DNA of 64,000 nt from Amphiura filiformis (lineage: Eukaryota > Echinodermata > Ophiuroidea > Amphilepidida > Amphiuridae), in the NCBI RefSeq assembly GCF_039555335.1, contig NC_092636.1, positions 217,501 through 281,500 of the forward strand, read 5' to 3'. Shown here one piece after another: positions 47,801 through 59,800 of this stretch (the first letter of the stretch is position 1; each line of letters opens with the position of its first letter). The position numbers were made by a program, and so were the translations under genes. The notes under the pieces were generated by a model, which searched no databases, was not told where the DNA came from, and saw nothing but the letters and a program-made list of their open reading frames with translations.

Positions 47801-50800
47801 TTCTGTATGAAGCATCGCAAACTGGTAAAGCCTTTTTAGCCATACGATGTTAGTATAGAGAAATATCCATCATGCTGAATAAAACAACATTTCACTTCCT
47901 CAGTGAAATGGGCAGCAGATCTTATCTCAATCGGATGTTAAAATTGAATGCCAAGAATTTCTGTGAACATGCATCCACCAAGCCAGAGATTAATTTACAT
48001 GACACACAAAAATCTGAATATTGACAATACCTAAAGAATTGTCCACAAAAGAAATGGGCTGACCTAGGATCCAGGTCTGACCTCTACATACAATACACAC
48101 ACCACATCTAGATTGCAAGCTTCAGTGCACATACCTGCAACTAGCTTTAAGGGATCATGACATTAAGGTGAATTACCCAGAAAACAATCCACTTTTATTT
48201 TAAGGGATCAACTCCAATTATGACATTTACGTCCCCCCTTAAACAAATTGTGTCTACACAATTTTCATATAACACACAATCACCACTTAAAAATAAGTGG
48301 ATTTACATTTTCCACAACTTACCATCTACCACTTAACCTTAAGCGGATTTACAGTTGTAACTGTGACCCGTCTTCACCAAGAAGATATATACTCAAAATT
48401 ACTTTTCACATGACTCTTACCTTCTCCCAATGTACATTGCACAAATTCTACCTTTGAATTTCCAATGCTACACAAAATACACATCACCTTATTCATGTGA
48501 AATCCTGCTCATGTAGTCTGCGCCAATGTTGTCACTTCCCTTGATTGCCTCAATCCTGTAGTGATATGGTTGCAATGACAATGCCCAGCGCATTATCCGA
48601 CCATTTGCAACTTTGGAACGCTTCACACCAGTGTTGTAGGTCTCGAGACCGGCCTCGGTCTCGAGACCGGTCTCGCGACCAGCTAAGCCTGGTATTGGTC
48701 TCGGTCTTGGTCTCGAGACCTGCTGGTCTCGGTCTCGGCCCTCCTGGTCTCGAGGTCTCGGTCCGAGACCGGGTTCGAGACCAGTAAAATAGCACCATTC
48801 TGGTCATTTAGCAGTCCTTAATTCTGCTCAAACAGTTTTCATAAATTATTGAATAATTAAAGGTTAACTAAATTGTCAATTGTCATTCCAATTCTTACCT
48901 CAAGAACTGCTCAATTATTTAGGCCTATAATTAGGCCCAATTATTAATAGTTCAAAATATCGTATAAATTCATCATAAACAAACTCAATCTCAAACTCCA
49001 GAATCCTATAGATTATATTTACAGTTATATATCATTCATTATCAACACAGAAGAGGGAGATGGAGGACATGTCTTCCTAAATATTAGCAAGGGAGACGTC
49101 CAGTCTAAAATCAAAATCTGCCTTGTGTATGGTACTTTGTTTTGGACCCATTTAGGGTAAAATTACAACATTTTGCGCTTAATGACACGTCAAATCATGA
49201 ACACATCTTAATTTACGACTAAAATACTCTGATATTCGGCCTCGGTCTTGGTCTCGGACTGCCTGGTCTCGGTCTCGGTCTTGGTCTCGGATATGCCGGT
49301 CTCGACTACAACACTGCTTCACACATAGCAGTGGTTGATGATCTGTTTCTAAGACAAAGTCTCGTCCGTACAAATAAAGTTCTAACTTGCGAATTGCCCA
49401 TACAACGGCAAGACACTCTTTCTCCATTATCGCATATCCTCTCTGTGCTTTGTTCAACTTCTTACTTAAATATGCAAGTGGAAATTTGACACCTTCGAAC
49501 TCCTGGAACAGGACAGCTCCGATCGCTACATCACTTGCATCTGTGCGTAGAATGAATTGACGATGGAAGTCTGGTAGATGTAGAATGGGTGCTTTTCCAA
49601 GCATACTCTTGAGGGTCTGAAATGCTACTTCTTGGCTTCTCTCCCAGTTGATTTTCGTTGTTTCACCAGCTTTCGTCTTGTCTGTCAATGGTACCGCTAT
49701 GGCTCCAAAGTTCGGAATGTACTGCCTGTAGAAACCGGCAAGACCCAAAAACGACTTCAGCTGTGTTTTGGTCACAGGACGTGGAGCCTTCTGTATGACC
49801 TCCAACTTATCTAGATTTGAATGACGACATCCCTTCTCAACAGTATGACCTAGGAATTCGACACGTTCACAGCCGATATAGCACTTTGAAGGTTTAGCAG
49901 TCAAGTTCGCATCTCTAAGCCTCTTCATAAGGCCATTCAATTTCTCCAAGTGTTCTTCCCAGGTGACTGTATACACTAATATGTCATCTATGTAGTTTAC
50001 TACTTTGTCAAGATTGTTCAACAGTTTCCTCATAATCCTAGAAAATGTCGCAGGAGCGTTGACGAGCCCGAACGGCATTCTCCGGTATTGATACAACTGC
50101 CAAGCGGTTTGGCATTCTCAGTCAGTGAAACTTGCCAATAACCCTTACTGAGGTCTAACTTTGAGAAATACTGTGCATCTCCCAATTGATCAAAGATTTC
50201 TTGAGGAGAAGGAATCCCCTCTGCGTCAAATTCGGTAATCGCATTAATTCTGCGAGTGTCACAACATATTCGATTCTTACCATCTGCTTTCTTGACGACA
50301 ACCAGTGGCGATGCATATGGACTAGTTGATGGTTCGATCACATCCAACTCCAACATTGTTTTAATTTCCTCCTTCACTGAGTCTCGTAAGGCATATGGAA
50401 TAGGATATGGCTTAATACGAACCGGTGTACTATCCGTAAGTTTGATATCATGCGAACCTAGATGTGTAAACCCTGGTTTGTCGGTTAGTACACTACTATA
50501 GTTACCTAACAATCTCTTCACTTCCAAACTCTGCTCTTCTGTCAAGTCTTGGTTGATATGTACATCAGCTATGGTTTCTTCAGCCTGAAAAGATGGAATC
50601 TGTAGAAGATCTTCATTTGTCAAAGACACATCATCTTCCTCTGACATTTCTGACTCTTCTTGTACTTCACTTTCAATGATGGCACTACACGCAATCTGTA
50701 AAAGACCAGCCACTACCTTGGATGGTTGATCAGTATCTCTACGAAAATACTTCTTCAGTAAATTTGCATGAAATGTCTTCACCTTGGTACCGAAATCCAC

Positions 50801-53800
50801 CTTGTAATCCATACTACCTACTTTACCTACCACAGGAAATGGACCCTTCCAATGTAATAGAAGTTTGTTATGGTCTGTAGGGAGCAACAACAATACCTCA
50901 TCTCCGACATCAAATTTCCGAGCCTTAGCCTTTCTGTCATAGTACATCTTGTACTTACCTTGAGACTTCTTCATCTCTTCCCTAGCAAGATCACATGTTT
51001 TCTGCAACCATCCTGCAGATCCAGAACATACTCAAATGTGGTCTTGGTTTCTGGTTCTTCAATCTGACCTGTCCAGAACTCCTTTAACATACCAAGAGGA
51101 CCTCTCACAGATCGACCATACAAAAGATCAAACGGAGAAAACCCAGTACTAGCATGAGGGGTTTCTCTGTACGCAAAAAGTAATGCATTGATATACCTAT
51201 CCCAATCACGTGGACGTTCTTCACACATCTTTCTCAGAGAAGCTTTCAACACACCATTGAATCTTTCACACATACCATTTGTCATCGGATGCCAAGCAGT
51301 AGTTGTGGTTAACTGACGGATAGATAACAATCTATTGACTTCAGCCATCACTTCAGACGTGAATTGTCTACCTTGATCACTAAGTACCTCACGGGGAAAA
51401 CCAACTCTGGAATAAATATCCAGCAGTGCCTCTGCTACTGATATCGAATCTATGTTACGAAGCGGAACTGCCTCAGGAAACCGAGTAGCGTAATCCACTA
51501 CTGTAAGGATAAAACGATGACCTCGCTCTGTAGACGGAAAAATAGGACCAACAAGATCCATTGCTATACGACTGAAGGGAACATCGATGATCGGCATACT
51601 ACCAAGAGGAACCTTTGTTACTCTACCTTTGGGAAATGTTCGCTGACAGATATCACATGATCTACACAATCTACCAATGTCTGCTTGTGCACCAGGCCAA
51701 AAGAAATGTTTCAAGACCTTGAGAGTGGTTTTATTCACACCAGCATGTCCTCCTACGAGCGTTTCATGAGCCAACTTCATAACTTGCATACGAAATGGTT
51801 GAGGAACAACAACTTGGTTGAGACTTTCACCAAAGTTGACAGATGGAGACTGAAATTCACGGAACAAAATACCATCCTTACACACAACCTTTGATGTACC
51901 ACCACAACGACTCACCTTTACTTCACCCGATTCTGCTAACTCGCGAATCTTATTTAAACTTGGATCATTAGCCTGAGCCTTTTGCAACTCATCAGCAGAA
52001 ATAATCTCAGTAACTACCTTTGGTACCTTAAGAGCTTTCTTGAGTTTCTCACTTGCCACCTTTTGACTACGAGTTTGTACAGCGTTCATCACATTACTAA
52101 CTTCACCATGGTCCTCGTCATCTGTGTTTACACTTGACTGACAACGTGGTTTCTAATCAGGATCAGGATCCTTAGGTTCACGTACCCCACGGAGATTATT
52201 ACCCAAAATCAAATCATACACAGGATCATTCATCACCAGAGCATGAACATGACCAGTGAAATATGGTGTATCAACATCCAGACATGCAACAGGAAAATTT
52301 CTCACCGTACCATCAATAAGACGACATTTGTCATCATATACTCCAGTAATTTCTCTTCTGGCACAAGTCTCTTCCTTACAGCTACCGCATCACACCCAGA
52401 ATCTCTCATCACCTGAACCTCCTTACTACCAAGAAAACCTTTAACGACCGGCATATCCTCTACTAAATTATCACTACACGCAGCACTCGCAAGAGGAAGT
52501 TTATGACCACAAGACATCGTTACATACGCATCGTCTGCTTTCACACCTTCACCATACATTTCATTTGAGCCCAGCAAACAAGCAGATGCAGCCTGCACTC
52601 TGTTCTGTCCACAAGACTCGCAACTACATGCAGTGCAAAGAGAAGATGAAGTATCAGTCTGATTTAACTTCTTACCTTGTTTCCCTGATTTGTGTCCATG
52701 TGATGCACTTCCCTGTAAACTAGCAGCTTTCAAAGTAGGTCTAGTGCGGCGATAACAGTCTTTAGCCATGTGTCCTACTTTGTCACAAATAAAACACCTT
52801 CGTTGGTTACCTCCAGTATTCGTACTCTGCTTTGGATTAGTACCATGAGTGGGAGGGGTAGTGTTAGTCTTCTTACCTGAAGGTTGTTGACCTTTTGATG
52901 TGGTAACTTACCTCCAAAGGAAGCATTCCATCCACCTCTCGCCTCTATGTACTGTTCAGCCAATTGAGTCATTTCGGCAACATTTTTAGGTTTCCTTTCT
53001 TTTAAGAACAACGCCATGTCTTTGTTACAGCCAGCGACAAATTGCTCACGTATTAACAAGTCTGATAACCCAGCAAAATTCTTGTTTACAGCAGCCAGTT
53101 CTACCCACCTAATCAGATAGTTCTCCAATCTTGTCGCGAACTGTGGAGCACTTTCTGTTTGTTCGGGTTTAGCTGCACGGAACTTACTTCTAAATCCATC
53201 TTCGGTCATTTGATACGCTTTGAGTAATTCAGATTTTAGAACATCATAAGTATCAGTTGGTGCAAGCCTAGCATAAGTATCTAAACCCTTCCCATGCAAC
53301 AATGCACTAAGATTTAAAGCCCAGTCATCCCTTTCCCATTTATTTGATTCCGCGTACCTTTCAAATCTTTGTAAGTAAGCATCAATGTCATCCTTGTCCT
53401 CACGGAATTCTGGCAATTTGGGGATTTTTGCTTTACCCTGGCCTGCAGATGCATGTTCTGTTTTAATGCCCTTAGCTGCATTTTCTTTCCTTAGTTCCTC
53501 AATTCTTAATTGCAATACAAGTGCCTCTTTTCTCATATTCGCGCTGTGCTGCACGTTCATCTCGCGCAAGGTCACGCTGCGTCTTGACAAATTGTTTTAG
53601 GTCCTCCCTGTAAAACCCATCTTTTCTCCTGACAAAGTTAATTTATCAGTATCCATGATTGGGAAAAAATGACTGCAATAGAGCGCAACCAGAAATTCAA
53701 TGCACAAATCGTATATAAAAGCAGAATTGCAAATGAGCCTATTGAACCTGAATACCTTGCTGACACTATTTTGACACAACCAAACACTCTTCCAACAATG

Positions 53801-56800
53801 CGCAAAATAGTCATCAATCTTGTTCACAAAATAACTGGTAACTTTTGCTATTAGCTTCGTTTTTATATCCCGGACGAGCCCCCACAAATGTCAGGATTGG
53901 ACTGAAATTCCCAACCGACGCTAAGCAAAGCCACGCAGCAAATAATGTGAACAACAAAGAGACGGAATAATGTCACGCAACAAAAGGATTGTAATAAATA
54001 CTTCAAAAAAGTTCTCTTATACGCATGAAAAAATAAATGGCAATAACGGTTAAATATATTATGACTAGTCAGTTAGATGAAATAAAATAATGAGTATACT
54101 CAATTTACTTAATCACTCGCGATAAAAAAATATACCAAGTGCACTTGGAAAGGATACGTTTTAAACGTCGTTACATGACTAGAGTTCCATCACAACGTTG
54201 TCAGTTATACAGTGCGTTGAATCCATTCTCAATGATGCCACACACGTAGCCACGCCTAGTTCAACCAACTGTTAATTACATGGAATGCAGAATGTCGACG
54301 AAAACAACGGTTCCCAACGTCCAAGTCCAAGAGTAGAGTATACACACCCATGTACGGACGAACAATGTCTTAAACCAGCATGGTTCTCACAAAGTTGGAA
54401 AAGTTAAAGTGTCAGCTTCAACCACGACGACCATTTTAAACTTCGCCAAACCCGACTCAAACACAAGGCACAAATTAGCTTCTATTGCTGATTCTAAGCT
54501 TCCATAAGACCTGGTATATCTTTCTGTATGAAGCATCGCAAACTGGTAAAGCCTTTTTAGCCATACGATGTTAGTATAGAGAAATATCCATCATGCTGAA
54601 TAAAACAACATTTCACTTCCTCAGTGAAATGGGCAGCAGATCTTATCTCAATCGGATGTTAAAATTGAATGCCAAGAATTTCTGTGAACATGCATCCACC
54701 AAGCCAGAGACTAATTTACATGACACACAAAAATCTGAATATTGACAATACCTAAAGAATTGTCCACAAAAGAAATGGGCTGACCTAGGATCCAGGTCTG
54801 ACCTCTACATACAATACACACACCACATCTAGATTGCAAGCTTCAGTGCACATACCTGCAACTAGCTTTAAGGGATCATGACATTAAGGTGAATTACCCA
54901 GAAAACAATCCACTTTTATTTTAAGGGAGCAACTCCAATTATGACATTGATCCTTTACTGAGAAGCAACCAGGCTGGCTTTAGATCAGGTCGAAGCTGTG
55001 CTCAGCAAATACACATTTTGAGGAGGATCATAGAAGGCTTCAAGGAGTACCAACTTCCCTTGACAGTCACTTTTGTGGACTTCAAAAAAGCCTTTGACTC
55101 CATCAACAGGTCCGTCATGTTCTCAGTGCTGCGGCATTATGGAATACCAAAGGTTGTGGTCAATGCCATCCAGGTGCTCTACAAGGACTCCAATAGTGCC
55201 GTTATGGTAGATGGAAGTATCTCAGAGCCTTTCCAAGTAACAACTGGAGTGCTTCAAAGTGATGTGTTGGCACCATTCCTGTTCATTATCCTGGTAGACT
55301 ACCTCCTGAAGAAATCAACTTCTGGAATTGACGCTGGAATTGTTACCTACCCACTTCGGTCAAGCAGGTATCCTGCTAAGATGCTGAATGACCTGGATTT
55401 TGCTGATGATATTGCCCTGTTGGAATCTTCTATAGCCCGGCCGGCCCAGTCACAGCTTACTAGGACTGCAACAGCAGCAGCAGATCTAGGCCTTGTCATC
55501 AGCGCACCTAAGACAGAATATATGACTGCAAACTGTAACGCCCAGCCAGCACTTGAAGTCTATGGTAGTACCATCAACCATGTCACAGACTTCAAGTACT
55601 TGGGTTCCAAGATGGGCTCTAGAATTGGAGACCTAAAAAGAAGAAAAGCACTAGCCTGGGCCGCTTTCTGGAAACTGGGACGCCTTTGGAGAATCCCATC
55701 CCTGCCAATCGGAACAAAAATCAAGCTGTTTGAGACAACTTGTGTCACTATCCTTCTGTACGGTTGCGAGTCATGGGTAATCACCAAGGACATGGAAAAC
55801 AAGATCAATGCCTTTGCAACATCTTGCTACAGAGTCATGTTAAACATCAAGCGTGTGGATCGGATCCCAAATGAAACCATCTACAATCTGACCAACACCA
55901 CTCCACTGGTTACCAGAGTCAAGATTCATCAACTCAAATTTCTCGGCCATATACTGCGTCTTGAAGATGACGAGCCTGTGAAAGAATATGCCCTTTATAT
56001 TCCACCACATGGGAAGAGGAAACCGGGACGGCCGCGGACACTGTACAGCAACTCCTGGGTGTTACTGAAGGGATGCAGCAGCCAAACAAAGTTGTTTCGC
56101 TTGCCCAAGATCGCAACAGTTGGAGAAAGCTTGTAGTCGCCTGCTCCGCAGCCGACTGATGATGATGATGATGCCCAATAATGTGTCGGACATCAGATAC
56201 TAATGTTGTTTTTCCTGTACATGGGTGCCCAATAATGTATCTGATATCAGATACTATGTTGTTTTTCCTGTACATGGATGCCCAATAATGTGTCTGACAT
56301 CTGATACTAATGTTGTTTTTCCTGTACATGGGTGCCCAATGTGTCTGACATCAGATACTGTTGTTTTTCCTGTACAAGGATGCCCAATAATGTGTCTGAC
56401 ATCAGATACTAAAGTTGTTTTTCCTGTACATGGATGCCAAATAATGTTTCTGATATCAGATACTCAAGTTGTTTTTCCTGTACATGGATGCCCAATAATG
56501 TTTCTGATATCAGATACTAATGTTGTTTTCCTGTACATGGGTGCTCAATAATGTATCTGATATCAGATACTAATGTTGTTTGTCCTGTACATGGGTGCCC
56601 AATAATGTGTCTGACATCAGATACGTATGTTGTTTGTCCTGTACATGGGTGCTCAATAATGTGTCTGATATCAGATACTAATGTTGTTTTTCCTGTACAT
56701 GGGTGCCCAATAATGTGTCTTATATCAGATACTAATGTTGTTTTTCCTGTACATGGGTGCTCAATAATGTGTCTGATATCAGATACTAATGTTGTTTTCC

Positions 56801-59800
56801 TGTACATGGTGGTGCCCAATAATGTGTCTGATATCAGATACTAATGTTGTTTGTCCTGTACATGGGTGCTCAATAATGTGTCTGATATCAGATACGAATG
56901 TTGTTTGTCCTGTACATGGGTGCCCAATGTGTCTGACATCAGATACTAATGTTGTTTTCCTGTACATGGGTGCCCAATAATGTATCTGATATCAGATACT
57001 AATGTTGTTTGTCCTGTACATGGGTGCCCAATAATGTATCTGATATCAGATACTAATGTTGTTTTTCCTGTACATGGGTGCCCAATAATGTGTCTGATAT
57101 CTGATACTAATGTTGTTTGTCCTGTACATGGGTGCCCAATAATGTGTCTGATATCTGATACTAATGTTGTTTTTCCTGTACTTGGGTGCTCAATAATGTG
57201 TCTGACATCTGATACTAATGTTGTTTTTCCTGTACATGGGTGCCCAATAATGTGTCTGACATCAGATACGAATGTTGTTTGTCCTGTACATGGGTGCCCA
57301 ATAATGTGTCTGATATCTGATACTAATGGTGTTTGTCCTGTACATGGGTGCCCAATAATGTGTCTGACATCAGATACTAATGTTGTTTGTCCTGTACATG
57401 GGTGCTCAATAATGTGTCTGATATCTGATACTAATGGTGTTTGTCCTGTACATGGGTGCCCAATAATGTGTCTGATATCTGATACTAATGTTGTTTGTCC
57501 TGTACATGGGTTCCTAATAATGTGTCTGACATCAGATACTAATGTTGTTTTTCCTGTACATGGGTGCCCAATGTGTCTGACATCAGATACGAATGTTGTT
57601 TGTCCTGTACATGGATGCCCAATAATGTGTCTGACATCAGATACGAATGTTGTTTTCCTGTACATGGGTGCCCAATAATGTGTCTGATATCAGATACTAA
57701 TGTTGTTTTTCCTGTACATGGGTGCCCAATAATGTGTCTGACATCAGATACTAATGTTGTTTTTCCTGTACATGGGTGCCCAATAATGTGTCTGACATCA
57801 GATACGAATGTTGTTTGTCCTGTACATGGGTTCCCAATAATGTGTCTGACATCAGATACTAATGTTGTTTTCCTGTACATGGATGCCCAATAATGTATCT
57901 GATATCAGATACTAATGTTGTTTGTCCTGTACATGGGTGCCCAATAATGTGTCTGATATCAGATACGAATGTTGTTTGTCCTGTACATGGGTTCCCAATA
58001 ATGTGTCTGACATCAGATACTAATGTTGTTTTCCTGTACATGGATGCCAAATAATACTGTTGTTTTTCCTGCACATGGATGCCCAATAATGTGTCTGATA
58101 TCTGATACTAATGTTGTTTTTCCTGTACATGGATGCCCAATAATGTGTCTGACATCAGATACGAATGTTGTTTGTCCTGTACATGGATGCCCAATAATGT
58201 GTCTGACATCAGATACTAATGTTGTTTTCCTGTACATGGGTGCCCAATAATGTATCTGATATCAGATACTAATGTTGTTTGTCCTGTACATGGGTGCCCA
58301 ATAATGTGTCTGACATCAGATACGTATGTTGTTTGTCCTGTACATGGGTGCTCAATAATGTGTCTGATATCAGATACTAATGTTGTTTTTCCTGTACATG
58401 GGTGCCCAATAATGTGTCTTATATCAGATACTAATGTTGTTTTTCCTGTACATGGGTGCTCAATAATGTGTCTGATATCAGATACTAATGTTGTTTTCCT
58501 GTACATGGGTGCCCAATAATGTGTCTGATATCAGATACTAATGTTGTTTGTCCTGTACATGGGTGCTCAATAATGTGTCTGATATCAGATACGAATGTTG
58601 TTTGTCCTGTACATGGGTGCCCAATGTGTCTGACATCAGATACTAATGTTGTTTTCCTGTACATGGGTGCCCAATAATGTATCTGATATCAGATACTAAT
58701 GTTGTTTGTCCTGTACATGGGTGCCCAATAATGTATCTGATATCAGATACTAATGTTGTTTTTCCTGTACATGGGTGCCCAATAATGTGTCTGATATCTG
58801 ATACTAATGTTGTTTGTCCTGTACATGGGTGCCCAATAATGTGTCTGATATCTGATACTAATGTTGTTTTTCCTGTACTTGGGTGCTCAATAATGTGTCT
58901 GACATCTGATACTAATGTTGTTTTTCCTGTACATGGGTGCCCAATAATGTGTCTGACATCAGATACGAATGTTGTTTGTCCTGTACATGGGTGCCCAATA
59001 ATGTGTCTGATATCTGATACTAATGGTGTTTGTCCTGTACATAATGTGTCTGACATCAGATACGTATGTTGTTTGTCCTGTACATGGGTGCTCAATAATG
59101 TGTCTGATATCAGATACTAATGTTGTTTTTCCTGTACATGGGTGCCCAATAATGTGTCTGATATCAGATACTAATGTTGTTTTTCCTGTACATGGGTGCT
59201 CAATAATGTGTCTGATATCAGATACTAATGTTGTTTTCCTGTACATGGGTGCCCAATAATGTGTCTGATATCAGATACTAATGTTGTTTGTCCTGTACAT
59301 GGGTGCTCAATAATGTGTCTGATATCTGATACTAATGGTGTTTGTCCTGTACATGGGTGCCCAATAATGTGTCTGATATCTGATACTAATGTTGTTTGTC
59401 CTGTACATGGGTTCCTAATAATGTGTCTGACATCAGATACTAATGTTGTTTTTCCTGTACATGGGTGCCCAATGTGTCTGACATCAGATACTGAATGTTG
59501 TTTGTCCTGTACATGGATGCCCAATAATGTGTCTGACATCAGATACTAATGTTATTTTCCTGTACATGGGTGCCCAATAATGTGTCTGATATCAGATACT
59601 AATGTTGTTTTTCCTGTACATGGGTGCCCAATAATGTGTCTGACATCAGATACGAATGTTGTTTGTCCTGTACATGGGTTCCCAATAATGTGTCTGACAT
59701 CAGATACTAATGTTGTTTTCCTGTACATGGATGCCCAATAATGTATCTGATATCAGATACTAATGTTGTTTGTCCTGTACATGGGTGCCCAATAATGTGT

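Larger units (their letters stand above)
47164..54946 (-). mobile_element. Gmr1-like Ty3/gypsy LTR retrotransposon (integrase before RT)
   Basis: Two LTRs of about 1.06 kb (47164-48225 and 53889-54946) start TGTCAGG and end ATGACA on the plus strand, with a perfect 5-bp TTGAT duplication (47159-47163 and 54947-54951). The coding strand is minus: Gag, protease, integrase with GPY/F-like module, RT, RNase H. Integrase ahead of RT is the copia-like order known for deuterostome Gmr1-like Ty3/gypsy elements. The LTRs differ at only a handful of sites, so insertion is recent. It contains a hAT MITE and several frameshifts. No env-like ORF is present. Confidence 0.88.
44169..56174 (+). mobile_element. 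RTE-like non-LTR retrotransposon, split by a nested LTR element
   Basis: It starts where the satellite breaks (44168) and ends in TGATGATGATGATGATG at about 56155-56174, a terminal microsatellite typical of RTE-type LINEs. GATGCCC borders both sides, a possible short target duplication. It has one APE endonuclease plus RT ORF. Nested are a LINE tail at about 44823-45260 and the Gmr1-like element at 47164-54946. Several frameshifts make it inactive. RTE assignment is by domain style and tail. Confidence 0.75.
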
